Shown: one piece after another, positions 8,398 through 17,717 of the stretch
Layout of the letters: each line of letters starts with the position of its first letter
Position numbering within the stretch: position 1 is the first letter of the stretch
Assembly (NCBI GenBank): GCA_003260025.2
Contig: QFZU02000178.1
Coordinates: 1-64,000, forward strand
DNA: 64,000 bases
Direction: 5' to 3'
Source: Microbispora triticiradicis
GTDB taxonomy: Bacteria; Actinomycetota; Actinomycetes; Streptosporangiales; Streptosporangiaceae
The notes under the pieces: generated by a model
The model's database searches: none
The model's input: the letters and a program-made list of their open reading frames with translations, nothing else
Told to the model about the DNA's origin: nothing
Program-made: the position numbers and the translations under genes

Positions 8398-11034
8398 CTA
8401 CTCCGGGGAGGACCCGTAGTAGGCGGCGCGCATCAGCGCCTGCATGTCCTCCAGCATCGGCATCCGGGGGTTGGCCGGCGCGCACTGGTCCTCGTACGCG
8501 TTGAGCGCCTGCTGCGGGAGCGCGTCGAGGAACGCCTTCTCGTCGACGCCGATGTCCCGGAACGACCGCTCGATCCCGACCGCGTCACGCAGGCGCTCGA
8601 CCGCCGCGGCGAGCGACTCGACCCCCTCGGCCGGGGTGGCGGCGGGCAGGCCCAGCGTCTGGGCGATCTCCTGGAACCGCTCGGGGGCGCGGTAGTCCTC
8701 GTACTTGGGCCAGCCCGACAGCTTCGACGGGACGGTGCCGTTGTAGCGGATGACGTGCGGCAGCAGGACGGCGTTCGTGCGCCCGTGGGCCACGTGGAAC
8801 GTGGCGCCGAGCGTGTGGGACATGGCGTGCACGATCCCAAGGAAGGCGTTGCCGAAGGCCATTCCGGCGATCGTGCCGGCGTTGTGCATCTTCTCCCTGG
8901 CCTCCGGGTCGGCCGCGCCGCGGGTCACCGCGCGCTCCAGGTAACGGAAGATGAGCCTGATGGCGTGCAGGGCGGGACCGTCAGTGAAGTCGCTGGCGTA
9001 GACCGAGACGTACGCCTCGACGGCGTGGGTGAGGGCGTCGAAGCCGCTGTCGGCGGTGACCACCCGGGGCAGGTCGGCGGCGAGGACCGGGTCCACGATC
9101 GCGACGCTCGGGGTGAGCGCGTAGTCGGCCAGCGGATACTTCTTGCCGGTCGCGGTGTCGGTGATCACGGCGAACGGCGTGACCTCCGCGCCCGTGCCCG
9201 AGGTGGTCGGCACGCACACGAGGCGGGCGAGCTCACCCAGGGCCGGGAATCGGAACGCGCGCTTGCGGACGTCGAAGAACTTCTCCTTCATGTCCGCGAA
9301 GACGACCTCGGGGTGCTCGTACCGCAGCCACATGACCTTGGCCGCGTCCATCACCGAGCCGCCGCCGAGAGCGACGATGGTGTCGGGCCGGAACGCGCGC
9401 ATGACGTCGGCGCCCTTGTCGACGGTCGCCACGCTCGGCTCGGGCTCGACGTCGTCGATGATCTGCAGGGCCACCCGCTCGCCGCGCCGCCGCAGCACGT
9501 CGACGACCCGGTCGACGTACCCCAGGCGGGTCATCACGGCGTCGGTCACGATCGTGACGCGGTGCACGTCCGGCATATCCGCCAGGTAGCGGATCGCGTT
9601 CGGCTCGAAGTAGATCTTCGCCGGGACCTTGAACCACTGCATGTTGTTGTTGCGCCGCCCGATCCGCTTGATGTTGACCAGGTTGACCGCGGAGACGTTG
9701 TTCGACACCGAGTTGTGCCCGTAGCTGCCGCAGCCCAGGGTCAGCGACGGCAGGAACGCGTTGTACATGTCGCCGATGCCGCCCTGGGAGGCGGGGGCGT
9801 TCCAGATGACCCGCACCGCCTTGACCCTGGTGCCGTACTTCTCGGCGAGCGCGGCGTCCTCGGTGTGGATGACGGCGCTGTGCCCGAGGCCGTCGAACTC
9901 GACCATGCGCTCGGCGAGGACCAGGCCCTCCTCCCGGGTGCGGGCCCGCAGCACGGCGAGCACCGGGCACAGCTTCTCCCTGGTCAGCGGCTCGCTCGGG
10001 CCGACTTCCCGCACCGGGACGAGGATCAGGGAGGTGTCCGGCGGCACGGCGAAACCGGCCCGCTCGGCGATCCAGTGCGGAGACCGCCCCACCACGTCGG
10101 GGTTGAGCCTCGCCTCGGAGCAGGAGGCACCGTGTGCCGTCACCCCGAACACGAAATCCTCCAGCTTCGCCTTCTCCTCCGGCGTCGCGACGTACGCGTG
10201 GAGCCGGGCGAACTCCGCCAGCGCCGCGTCGTGGATCTCGTCGTCGAGGATGACGGCCTGCTCGGAGGCGCAGATCATGCCGTTGTCGAACGTCTTGGAC
10301 AGCACGACGTCGTGGACGGCCCGGCGCAGCTTGGCCGTCCGCTCGATGTAGGCGGGGACATTGCCCGCCCCGACGCCCAGGGCCGGCTTGCCCGCCGAGT
10401 ACGCGGCCCTGACCATGGCGTTCCCGCCGGTGGCGAGGATGACCGACACGCCCTCGTGCCGCATCAGCGCGCCGGTCGCCTCCAGTGAGGGCTCCTCGAT
10501 CCATTGGACACAGTGCTCGGGCGCGCCGGCCGCGACGGCGGCGTCGCGGACGATCCTCGCCGCCTCGGCGCTGCAGTGCTGGGCCGCCGGATGGAACGCG
10601 AACACGATGGGGTTGCGGGTCTTCAGCGCCAGCAGCGCCTTGAAGATCGTGGTCGAGGTCGGGTTGGTGACCGGCGTGACGCCGCAGACCACCCCGACCG
10701 GATCGGCGATCTCGACGATGCCGTCGATCTCGTCGCGGGAGACGACGCCGACCGTCTTGAGGCCGGCCATGCTGTGGGTCACGTGCTCGCAGGCGAAGAT
10801 GTTCTTGACCGCCTTGTCCTCGAACAGGCCGCGGCCGGTCTCCTCGACCGCCAGGCGGGCGAGCGCCGCGTGCCGGTCCAGCGCGGCGACGGACGCCTTC
10901 TTGACGATGTGGTCGACCTGCTCCTGGGTGAAGGACTCGTACTCCGTCAGTGCCTTCAGCGCACCGGTCACGAGCGTGTCGATCGCGGCGTGCACCTCGG
11001 CGGGCAACGCGGCTCCGGTCGGGGAGTCGGTCAT
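8398..11034 (-). CDS. adhE: Bifunctional acetaldehyde-CoA/alcohol dehydrogenase
   Basis: Reduces acetyl-CoA to acetaldehyde and then ethanol, regenerating NAD+ during fermentation; PFL would supply the acetyl-CoA. The 878-aa protein fuses an N-terminal aldehyde dehydrogenase (catalytic Cys in FDNGMICASEQAV, about residue 245) to a C-terminal iron-dependent alcohol dehydrogenase (GGGSVMDAAK nucleotide loop; metal-ligand region IVHAMSHTLGATFHVAHG). This is the usual length for AdhE. The ATG at 11034 is chosen because GAGGTG precedes it and the family N-terminus begins there; an earlier in-frame start at 11142 would run through the regulatory box. A DosR-like box (11129-11142) lies about 100 bp upstream and a hairpin follows the stop. 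Confidence 0.95.
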   Translation of the reverse strand: MTDSPTGAALPAEVHAAIDTLVTGALKALTEYESFTQEQVDHIVKKASVAALDRHAALARLAVEETGRGLFEDKAVKNIFACEHVTHSMAGLKTVGVVSRDEIDGIVEIADPVGVVCGVTPVTNPTSTTIFKALLALKTRNPIVFAFHPAAQHCSAEAARIVRDAAVAAGAPEHCVQWIEEPSLEATGALMRHEGVSVILATGGNAMVRAAYSAGKPALGVGAGNVPAYIERTAKLRRAVHDVVLSKTFDNGMICASEQAVILDDEIHDAALAEFARLHAYVATPEEKAKLEDFVFGVTAHGASCSEARLNPDVVGRSPHWIAERAGFAVPPDTSLILVPVREVGPSEPLTREKLCPVLAVLRARTREEGLVLAERMVEFDGLGHSAVIHTEDAALAEKYGTRVKAVRVIWNAPASQGGIGDMYNAFLPSLTLGCGSYGHNSVSNNVSAVNLVNIKRIGRRNNNMQWFKVPAKIYFEPNAIRYLADMPDVHRVTIVTDAVMTRLGYVDRVVDVLRRRGERVALQIIDDVEPEPSVATVDKGADVMRAFRPDTIVALGGGSVMDAAKVMWLRYEHPEVVFADMKEKFFDVRKRAFRFPALGELARLVCVPTTSGTGAEVTPFAVITDTATGKKYPLADYALTPSVAIVDPVLAADLPRVVTADSGFDALTHAVEAYVSVYASDFTDGPALHAIRLIFRYLERAVTRGAADPEAREKMHNAGTIAGMAFGNAFLGIVHAMSHTLGATFHVAHGRTNAVLLPHVIRYNGTVPSKLSGWPKYEDYRAPERFQEIAQTLGLPAATPAEGVESLAAAVERLRDAVGIERSFRDIGVDEKAFLDALPQQALNAYEDQCAPANPRMPMLEDMQALMRAAYYGSSPE

Positions 11035-11128
11035 CTCGATCACCTCATGGGGCTTGGGCGGGCGGCTTGTCACCCTCATCCTTCTGCGGGAACCGCTTCC
11101 GGGCCGCCGCACAAGGACCCCGTCCCCC

Positions 11129-11142
11129 AGGACCAAGGTCAT
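11129..11142. promoter_or_regulatory. DosR/OsdR-like palindrome between adhE and the Acg-like gene
   Basis: AGGACCAAGGTCAT on the plus strand reads ATGACCTTGGTCCT on the minus strand, differing at one base from the box at 2668-2681 before pflB. It sits in the divergent region and could serve adhE and the plus-strand nitroreductase-like gene. Confidence 0.6.
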
Positions 11143-11195
11143 CGGTTTCCGGCGTCGCCGGGCGCTCTTCCGGGCGCCGCCCCTGCGCGCCGCGG

Positions 11196-11915
11196 GTGGA
11201 CGCCGTCCGGCGGCTGGTCGCCGCCACCGGACAGGCTCCCTCGGTGCTCAACACCCAGCCCTGGCGGTTCAGGGCGGTCCGGAGCGAGTTCGCCGAGCTG
11301 CAACTGTACGACTCCATCGGCGTGCGCCGGACCAACCGGGAGCCGTTCAGCGAGCGCCCGCTGTCCCGGTACGTGCTCGCCGACCTGCGCCGCGCGGCCG
11401 CCGCCGAGGGGGCCGGACTGGTCCTGCCCGATCCGCGTGCCTCGGCGGACCTCCTGGAGTGCGTCGCCGTCGCCGACGACGAGCTGTCCAAGGACAGCGA
11501 CTACCGGGCCGAGCTGCGAGCGTGGACGACGGGCGGAAACCGCCACGACGGCCTGCCGTCCTACGCACAGGGGCCTCGCTGCGCCGACGACCCGGCGCCG
11601 GTCCGCGACTTCGGACACCACGGGGAGCGCGGGCCGGTCCACTTCGAGCCCAGTCCGCGACTGGCGGTGCTCACCACCGCGGGCGACCGCCCCGTCGACT
11701 GGCTGCGCGCCGGCCAGGCGTTGCAACGCCTGCTGCTGACCGCGACCCTCCACGGGGTCTCGGCCTCGTTCCTCAACCAGCCGCTCGACCTGCGCGACAT
11801 GCGTCGTCGCAGCGATCCCCGCCACCGGCGCGGGCACATCCAGATGATCATGCGACTCGGGTACGGCCCCACGGTCCCCCGCGCCCCCCGCCGTTCCATC
11901 GCGGAGCCGGTGTGA
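11196..11915 (+). CDS. Acg-like nitroreductase-family protein, internally deleted
   Basis: Resembles the Acg (Rv2032-like) nitroreductase family, FMN-binding proteins typically induced by the DosR regulator. Recognisable segments are APSVLNTQPWRFR, RRTNREPFSERPL and the C-terminal MIMRLGYGP. The family is normally about 320-330 aa. Here roughly 65 residues between PWRFR and the RRTNREPF region are missing and the frame is kept, leaving about 239 aa. The GTG at 11196 is the most plausible start (it begins the APSVLNTQPW domain), but no clear ribosome site precedes it. Probably a degenerating gene. It is divergent from adhE with a shared DosR-like box. Confidence 0.6.
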   Translation: MDAVRRLVAATGQAPSVLNTQPWRFRAVRSEFAELQLYDSIGVRRTNREPFSERPLSRYVLADLRRAAAAEGAGLVLPDPRASADLLECVAVADDELSKDSDYRAELRAWTTGGNRHDGLPSYAQGPRCADDPAPVRDFGHHGERGPVHFEPSPRLAVLTTAGDRPVDWLRAGQALQRLLLTATLHGVSASFLNQPLDLRDMRRRSDPRHRRGHIQMIMRLGYGPTVPRAPRRSIAEPV

Positions 11916-11996
11916 CCTCGCACCAGCCGGTGGTGCGGTGCTGACCCGCGCACGGGTGGCGGCTGCGAAAAGCGGCGGCGCCCGGGCGCGCGCCGG

Positions 11997-12782
11997 TTAT
12001 CCGGTCAGGCGTTCCAGCCACTTGGCGACGCCGTCGTCGTCGTTGGACGCGGTCACCTCGTCGGCCGAGGCGAGCACCGCCGGATGCGCGTTCGCGACTG
12101 CTACCGCCGTGCCCGCCCAGGTCAGCATGGGAAGGTCGTTCGGCATGTCGCCGAAGGCGATCACGTCGCCGTAGGCGAATCCGAGGCTCCCCGCCATCAG
12201 CTCCAGGGCGGCCGCCTTGGTGACACCGGCGCGCATGACCTCGCAGAACACGTCCGCCGAGATCGTGACCTCGCAGCCGCCGAGCAGTCCGCGCACGCTT
12301 TCGTAGTAGTGGCGGGCTGTCCCGTCCAGCTGCACCATGAGTTTGCCGACGGCGCGCCGGTCGAGTGCCTCTTCCAGGCGCGGCACCCGCCGCGCGGTCC
12401 ACGACAGGGCCGGAGGCACATAGAAGGACTCCTCCAGGACCAGCTCCAGCCGGCACTCCGCCCCCAGGCGGACTCCGGGGAACCGATCGCGCAGAACCGC
12501 CAGCGCCTCCACGACATGCGCCTCGGTCAGAGGGCGGAAGGCGACCACCTCGTCCCGGACGAAGTCGAAGGTGATGGAGCCGTTCCCGCAGATCGCGATC
12601 GGCGTGCCGCCGAGGGCCATGGCCACGTGCCGGGTGTCCCGCACCGGCCGCGCCGTCGCGATGACGAACACGTGCCCCGCGCCGTGCAGGCGGCGCACCG
12701 CCAGGCGGGTGCGCTCCGAGACCAGGCCGTGGGAGTCCAGCAGCGTCCCGTCGAGGTCGCACACGATCATCCGGCGCTCCAC
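11997..12782 (-). CDS. HAD-superfamily (Cof-type) phosphatase
   Basis: Predicted cytosolic phosphatase of 261 aa with the four HAD motifs: DLDGTLLDS near the N-terminus with the nucleophilic Asp, a Thr in VIATARP, Lys in AVGKLMVQL, and FGDMPNDLPML with acidic metal ligands. The large C2-type cap places it with the Cof/YidA group, which acts on sugar phosphates and nucleotides. The GTG at 12782 has AAGGAGG nine bases upstream. It lies on the minus strand just before hisA. A role in dephosphorylating a nucleotide intermediate of the adjacent cluster is possible but only inferred from position. The 295 bp to hisA contains no gene that I recognise. Confidence 0.8.
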   Translation of the reverse strand: MERRMIVCDLDGTLLDSHGLVSERTRLAVRRLHGAGHVFVIATARPVRDTRHVAMALGGTPIAICGNGSITFDFVRDEVVAFRPLTEAHVVEALAVLRDRFPGVRLGAECRLELVLEESFYVPPALSWTARRVPRLEEALDRRAVGKLMVQLDGTARHYYESVRGLLGGCEVTISADVFCEVMRAGVTKAAALELMAGSLGFAYGDVIAFGDMPNDLPMLTWAGTAVAVANAHPAVLASADEVTASNDDDGVAKWLERLTG

Positions 12783-13077
12783 GCCCTGAAACCTCCTTCA
12801 CGGTCCGCATGACGCGCACGGGACGCCTCGGCTTTCGTAAGCGTCCCCGCGCCCGGGGACGGCGGCAAGTGAACCATGGAGGTGGCCGAAGGTGTACTTC
12901 GCAGAATCGACCGGGCTCGCATAATGAAAGGGTTCGTACGGCGGACGACGTCGCCCTCGGATCCGGCGCGGACGTGCGCCGTCCTTCCCGTCAGTTCACG
13001 ACGCGCCGTGGCGGAAAGCCGCTTCCCTCCCCCGGCGGTCGCGGCCGGCCCTGCCGAGACTCCCCCGAGGTGCCCGA

Positions 13078-13863
13078 ATGCCTGCGCAGTGCCTGGAACT
13101 GCTTCCCGCCGTCGACATCCGAGACGGCCAGGCCGTACGCCTGGTACGCGGCGTCTCCGGGTCGGAGACCTGGTACGGCGACCCGCTGGACGCGGCGCTC
13201 GCCTGGCAGGAGGCGGGCGCCGAGTGGGTGCACATCGTCGACCTCGACGCGGCGTTCGGCACCGGGACCAACAGGGAGCGGATCGCGGAGGTGATCACGG
13301 CCCTCGACGTCAAGGTCGAACTGTGCGGCGGCATTCGCGGCGACGAGGCTTTGGCCGCGGCGCTCGCCACCGGCTGCGCCCGTGTGGTCCTGGGTACGGG
13401 CGCTCTGGAGAGTCCCGAGTGGGTCGCCGACGTCGTCGCCCGGAACGGCGATCGCGTCGCCGTCGAGCTGGACGTCCACGGCACCACCCTGCGGAGCCAC
13501 GGCTGGACCCGTGACGCCGGCGAGCTCTACGAGACCCTGGCCCGGCTGGACTCGGCGGGATGCGCGCGGTACATCGTCACCGACATCGCCAGGGACGGCA
13601 CCCTGCGGGGCCCCAACCTGGACCTGCTGAAGAACGTCTGCGCCGCCACCGGCAGACCCGTCGTGGCCTCCGGCGGGGTGTCCAGCCTCGACGACCTCCG
13701 TGCCATCGCCTCGCTGGTGCCGCTGGGCGTCGAGGGGGCCGTCGTGGGGAAGGCGCTCTACGCGGGGCGGTTCACCCTGCGGGAAGCACTGGGCTCGGTA
13801 CGCGGCCGGGATCCGTGGCCCGCCGTATCCCCGATGCCGTCTCCGCGCCGGCCGACCGATTGA
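13078..13863 (+). CDS. hisA: HisA/PriA-type phosphoribosyl isomerase
   Basis: TIM-barrel isomerase of 261 aa that performs the Amadori rearrangement of ProFAR to PRFAR in histidine synthesis; in actinobacteria the PriA form also serves tryptophan synthesis. Diagnostic segments are [16 protein letters not shown] (catalytic Asp), [21 protein letters not shown] (second catalytic Asp region), [17 protein letters not shown] and AVVGKALY. It stands apart from any his operon, followed by an AT-rich gap, a LuxR gene and a cluster with a second histidine-pathway homologue (HisG). The extra diazepine carbon of pentostatin is known from labelling to come from ribose C-1, so a cluster copy of this Amadori enzyme would make sense. 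That link is inferred. Confidence 0.9.
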   Translation: MPAQCLELLPAVDIRDGQAVRLVRGVSGSETWYGDPLDAALAWQEAGAEWVHIVDLDAAFGTGTNRERIAEVITALDVKVELCGGIRGDEALAAALATGCARVVLGTGALESPEWVADVVARNGDRVAVELDVHGTTLRSHGWTRDAGELYETLARLDSAGCARYIVTDIARDGTLRGPNLDLLKNVCAATGRPVVASGGVSSLDDLRAIASLVPLGVEGAVVGKALYAGRFTLREALGSVRGRDPWPAVSPMPSPRRPTD

Positions 13864-14066
13864 CGAGACCCTGTTCATTGACTAGCGTCAGCTAGCAGTA
13901 AAAAACTATGTAAATCAGGCTAATCCGTATTGTTACGGTTGAACTCTAATCGGAGTTATATATCATCCGCGGACGGGCACGGATTCCCGTCCCAACGGCG
14001 CCGCACCACTTCTCCCGGTACGCCCGCGACAACGTCGACCGACGATGTGACAGAGAGGATGAGGCG

Positions 14067-14819
14067 ATGAGTACCGGCGTCGCGAAGGCCGGAAAGCGGA
14101 TTCCCGACTTCCGGTCCGGCCGACCGGCCGAGGACCGCCGCGCGCGACGCCCCGCCGTCTCCGTCCTGTGGATCGCCGAGGACGACGTTTCCTATCACGG
14201 GATCCCGGTGCTGCTCATGAAGGTGCCGAACGTGTCCGGGATCGCGGTCGGGCGGGACGTCGCCGAGGCCGGGTCGCTGTACGACGCCGAGCGCTTCGAC
14301 CTGGTGGTGACGCCGCTCGCCGTACTGCCCGAGTTCCTGGAGCGCGTCGCGCTCAGGATTCGCCAGAAGATACTGGTCACGGTGCGGAAGGAGGAGGTGA
14401 GGACCGCCTCGTCAGCCATCCAGACGTACGGCGTGGACGGCTGTCTCCTGTGGGACGAGATCAACGTCGCACGGCTGACCGGAACCTTCGAGCAGGTGAT
14501 CAGCGGCGACGTGCCCGTGCCTTCCTCCGTGCCGCGCGGGCCGCTGGCCGCGGGCGAACGCCGCGGGCCGGACCGGAGCGCGCACCCGGCGAGGGTGACG
14601 GAACGCGAGCACGCCGTGCTGGCCCTCCTGCTGCAGGGCATGAGCAACAATCAGATCGCCCGGGCCATGGGGATATCCATTCACGGCGTCAAACGCCATG
14701 TCTCCAACCTGCTCGTGAAGTTCGGCTGCGCCAACCGCACAGAGGTCGCCCTGGCCGCGCAACGGCTGGGCATGGACGCTCCTTCCCGCGTCCGCCGAAC
14801 CCGGCGCCGGGCCACCTGA
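14067..14819 (+). CDS. LuxR-type regulator with atypical receiver-like domain
   Basis: Likely pathway-specific regulator of 250 aa. The C-terminal part (VTEREHAVLALLLQGMSNNQ, then IARAMGISIHGVKRHVSNLL) is a GerE/LuxR helix-turn-helix. The N-terminal half (VSVLWIAEDDVSYHGIPVLL ... VDGCLLWDEI) looks like a response-regulator receiver that lacks a convincing phosphorylation pocket. The ATG at 14067 follows GAGAGGATGAGG. The roughly 200 bp upstream are strikingly AT-rich for this genome. It precedes the Fe/2OG enzyme gene; a CTTGAC-N7-GTCAAG palindrome between them could be its operator. Confidence 0.8.
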   Translation: MSTGVAKAGKRIPDFRSGRPAEDRRARRPAVSVLWIAEDDVSYHGIPVLLMKVPNVSGIAVGRDVAEAGSLYDAERFDLVVTPLAVLPEFLERVALRIRQKILVTVRKEEVRTASSAIQTYGVDGCLLWDEINVARLTGTFEQVISGDVPVPSSVPRGPLAAGERRGPDRSAHPARVTEREHAVLALLLQGMSNNQIARAMGISIHGVKRHVSNLLVKFGCANRTEVALAAQRLGMDAPSRVRRTRRRAT

Positions 14820-14931
14820 GAACGGTCCTCCGCGTCGGCGGCGCCGTACGGACGGCGATCGCCGCGTCAGGCGCGGCCGTCCGCACATATTCATTTGAAG
14901 CCCTCGGATAAGCACCATGACCGCGACTCCT

Positions 14932-14950
14932 TGACCACATCAGTCAAGCC
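14932..14950. promoter_or_regulatory. Palindrome CTTGAC-N7-GTCAAG upstream of the Fe/2OG enzyme gene
   Basis: A perfect 6-bp inverted repeat with a 7-base spacer, about 45 bp upstream of the 14994 start and just after the LuxR gene. The position suits an operator, but the binding protein is unknown. Confidence 0.35.
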
Positions 14951-14993
14951 GACAGGACGCCGGAATTCCGGCCGACGAGAAATCGGAGAGACA

Positions 14994-15938
14994 ATGGACG
15001 TCACCCCCATGGAACTCAGTGGTCGTGTCCCCAGCATCAGGCTGCACGAACTGGACGCGGATATGCAGTCCGCCGCCGAAGACATCGGGCTCCAATTGAC
15101 CAAATGGGGCTTCATGGCCGCGGAGGTCCCGGGCATCGGGGAGCGCGTCGAGACGATGATGAATCAGTTCGCGTCGGCCTGCGCGTCCACCGAGCCGAGC
15201 CTGGCCGACTACGCGTTCGAGGCCGTGCCGCAGTTGTCCGTCGGCGGCACACACGGATTCTTCCCATACAACTCGGAGATCCCCCGCCTGGCGAACGGCG
15301 TGCCCGACCCCAAGGAGTTCATCCACGTCAGCGGAGCGATGATCTCCGATCAGCCGCCCGGGGCGGGAGACGTCCTGCGCGCCTTCCCGGAGTTCGGGGC
15401 CTCCGCCACCGAGGTGTTCGGCATCGCCTTCCGGCTGATCTCGCTCTTCGGCGAGGTCGTCCGCGGAATGATGCCTCCCGGGACGCCCGAGCTCGACCTC
15501 TCGCGTGACGCGACGAACCTGCGTGTGATCCACTACAGGGACATCGGGGACCGCGAGGTGCTGGCGCACGAGCACTCGGGGATCCAGATGCTCGGTCTCC
15601 AGCTTCCCCCCTCCGACCAGGGCCTGCAGTACGTCCTGCACGACGGCACCTGGGTCGAGCCGGTGATCGCCAAGAGCGACGTGGTCCTGTGCAACATCGG
15701 CCGCATGCTGACGAGCGCCTCCGACGGACGCTTCCGGCCGTCCACGCACCGCGTGCACACCAAGCCCATGCCCCCCGGCTACAAGCGACTGTCGTCGGTG
15801 CTCTTCGCCTATCCGCCGCACAAGGCCCGGCAGTGGAAGATGGTGGACGGCGAGCTGACGACGTTGAACGCGACGTGGGGCGACTTCATCAACAACAGGT
15901 TCCAGGGCCTGGGTAAGCAGGAGCCACAGGAGGCCTGA
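14994..15938 (+). CDS. Fe(II)/2-oxoglutarate-dependent enzyme with HxG (halogenase-type) metal site
   Basis: Member of the isopenicillin N synthase-like Fe/2OG family, 314 aa. The C-terminal jelly roll has distal His252 (STHRV) and the cosubstrate motif Arg265-x-Ser267. At the first iron-ligand motif, where hydroxylases have HxD, the sequence is AHEHSGIQML: His194-Ser195-Gly196 reads as HxG, the signature of Fe/2OG halogenases in which glycine opens a chloride site. Another alignment gives His192-x-His194; both lack the aspartate. To my knowledge the 2'-chloropentostatin cluster of Actinomadura encodes a nucleotide-acting halogenase of this kind (AdaV), so 2'-chlorination is the favoured role. 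The ATG at 14994 follows GGAGAG; longer in-frame starts lie in non-coding DNA. Confidence 0.85.
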   Translation: MDVTPMELSGRVPSIRLHELDADMQSAAEDIGLQLTKWGFMAAEVPGIGERVETMMNQFASACASTEPSLADYAFEAVPQLSVGGTHGFFPYNSEIPRLANGVPDPKEFIHVSGAMISDQPPGAGDVLRAFPEFGASATEVFGIAFRLISLFGEVVRGMMPPGTPELDLSRDATNLRVIHYRDIGDREVLAHEHSGIQMLGLQLPPSDQGLQYVLHDGTWVEPVIAKSDVVLCNIGRMLTSASDGRFRPSTHRVHTKPMPPGYKRLSSVLFAYPPHKARQWKMVDGELTTLNATWGDFINNRFQGLGKQEPQEA

Positions 15939-16007
15939 GCACCCGCATCCGCTTCGGACGACCGCCCGAGGCGAAGACGACAGGGAGCAGGACGGCGGCG
16001 GCGCCGA

Positions 16008-17225
16008 TCAGCCGGAGGCCGGGCGCCGCGCCGCTCTGCTCACCAGCAGCAGCGCGCCGACGGCCGCGAGCGCCCCGACGGCGATGACCAGCACGAGGGC
16101 CTGGAAACCGAATCCGCCGGCCACCAGGCCGAACAGCGGAGGGCCGAGCAGCGACCCGAGGCTGCCCGCCTGGGCGACCACGCCGTTGCCGACGTCGGCG
16201 TGGTCGAGGCGCTCCAGGACAAGCGGGAGGGTGGCGAAGACGAGCGCCCCCAGAAAACCGTTCTCCAGCGCGATGACCCCCGCGCCCGCCACGGTGGCGG
16301 CCAGAGAGGCGCCCGCGGAGTAGGTGAGCCAGGCGGCCGGCACGACCAGCAGCCCGGATGCCGCCATCAGCGCGAGAGGCGCGCCTCGCCGGAACAGGAC
16401 GCCGACGGCCAGCCCCCCGAGCACGCCGAGCAGAGAGATCACCGAGGTTATGGCGCCCGCGCCGGCGACCGAGCGCCCGTGCTGCTCGATGAGGAGCGTG
16501 GGCAGGAGCACGACGACCGGGATCGTCACCAGAGCGGTGAGACAGAAGGCCGCGGCGAGCACTGTCGGCCAGGTCAGCGCCCGCGCCCTGGGGACGGGCC
16601 CGGCCGAAGTCTGCCGGGCGGACCCGCGCGGCAGACGCATCCAGACGGCCGGGACCATCACGAACGTCAGTGCGGCGATCAGCCCGATCCAGCCGCGCCA
16701 GCCCAGAGCGGAGCCGAGGGCGCCCCCGGCCAGGGTGCTCGCCCCGAGGCCCACCGGCACGAACGTGGCCCAGAGCGACAGGGCCGCGCCCCGGTCCCGC
16801 TCCCGCGCGAGACGGAGGATCAGCGCCGGACAGGAGATCGTGACCAGGAGGTATCCGACGCCTTCCGCTATCCGGGCGGCCAGCAGCCAGCCGAAGTCAC
16901 CCGCCGTCACACTCGCCGCGCTCGCCGCCGCGATGAGGCCGAGGCCGACGACCAGAGATCTCTCCGTGCCGTAACGGCGGATCAGGTACCCGGCGGGCAG
17001 CCCGGCGACCGCTCCGACGCCGACGACCGCCGAGATCACCCAGCCCAGTTGCGCCAGCGAAAGGCCGAGCCGCGCCGCCACCTCCGGCCCGACCGAGGAG
17101 AACTTGCCGAGGCTCATCGCCGCGACGACCCCGCTGAGGTAGACGACGACGATCGTCCCCCACTGCGAGCGTGGCCGGAGCTGCTCACCCGGCTCGGAGA
17201 TGCCTGACAGCGGTCGGGGGTTCAA
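16008..17225 (-). CDS. MFS exporter
   Basis: Twelve-helix major facilitator protein of 405 aa. The loop 2-3 region (GYLIRRYGTERSLV) matches the MFS motif A position. It ends the minus-strand run purC-like, SDR, hisG and 138-aa gene, so product export or self-resistance is likely. The TTG start at 17225 is preceded by AAAGGA at good spacing. Substrate is not determinable from sequence. Confidence 0.8.
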   Translation of the reverse strand: MNPRPLSGISEPGEQLRPRSQWGTIVVVYLSGVVAAMSLGKFSSVGPEVAARLGLSLAQLGWVISAVVGVGAVAGLPAGYLIRRYGTERSLVVGLGLIAAASAASVTAGDFGWLLAARIAEGVGYLLVTISCPALILRLARERDRGAALSLWATFVPVGLGASTLAGGALGSALGWRGWIGLIAALTFVMVPAVWMRLPRGSARQTSAGPVPRARALTWPTVLAAAFCLTALVTIPVVVLLPTLLIEQHGRSVAGAGAITSVISLLGVLGGLAVGVLFRRGAPLALMAASGLLVVPAAWLTYSAGASLAATVAGAGVIALENGFLGALVFATLPLVLERLDHADVGNGVVAQAGSLGSLLGPPLFGLVAGGFGFQALVLVIAVGALAAVGALLLVSRAARRPASG

Positions 17226-17300
17226 GAGAACATTCCTTTCGTACGACGCCGGCGGTCCACCGGATCGATCACGAACGCGGCGATGGCCACGCGCAAACGA

Positions 17301-17717
17301 TCAGCTCTCCGACTCGGGCAGGCGCGCCCGGATGGCCGCGAGCCGCTCACCCGCGAAGGAGAAGCGCACGATCGCGGGTTGCCGGTGCCGGTGGGCGCGC
17401 CGGCCGTCCTGGACGTGGATCCACAGCCACGCCGCGTCCAGATCGAGTGCGACGGGGTCGCGGCCGTACGACGGGTGCGGGGGGACGGCGTAGCGACTGA
17501 GCGGGGTCAGCAGTTCGGCGGGCAGCCCGATGACGTCGACGTCGAGCACGCGGGAGTGGTCGTCCAGGTCGACGGCGAGCAGGGCGCGGGCCACCGCCTG
17601 GACGGGGTCGCCGGGGACCTGCCCGGCGAGACGCAGTTCGAGCGCCCCGGAGGAAGCGCGCCAGCCCGCCTCTCGCGCCGGGACGAGCCGGTCGTCCCCG
17701 GAACGGATCAGCATCAT
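17301..17717 (-). CDS. Hypothetical protein of the nucleoside cluster
   Basis: 138-aa product starting MMLIRSGDDRLVPAREAGW and ending RLAAIRARLPESES. I do not recognise a family and see no signal peptide, membrane segment or metal motif. The ATG at 17717 overlaps the hisG stop (ATGA), so it is translationally coupled to the HisG homologue. This argues for a role in the same pathway, perhaps as a partner subunit. A longer open frame on this strand is only a shadow of hisG. Confidence 0.65.
   Translation of the reverse strand: MMLIRSGDDRLVPAREAGWRASSGALELRLAGQVPGDPVQAVARALLAVDLDDHSRVLDVDVIGLPAELLTPLSRYAVPPHPSYGRDPVALDLDAAWLWIHVQDGRRAHRHRQPAIVRFSFAGERLAAIRARLPESES

Noticed and set aside
14994-15938. 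Isopenicillin N synthase function
   Set aside because: No penicillin biosynthesis genes nearby, and the HxD aspartate is missing.
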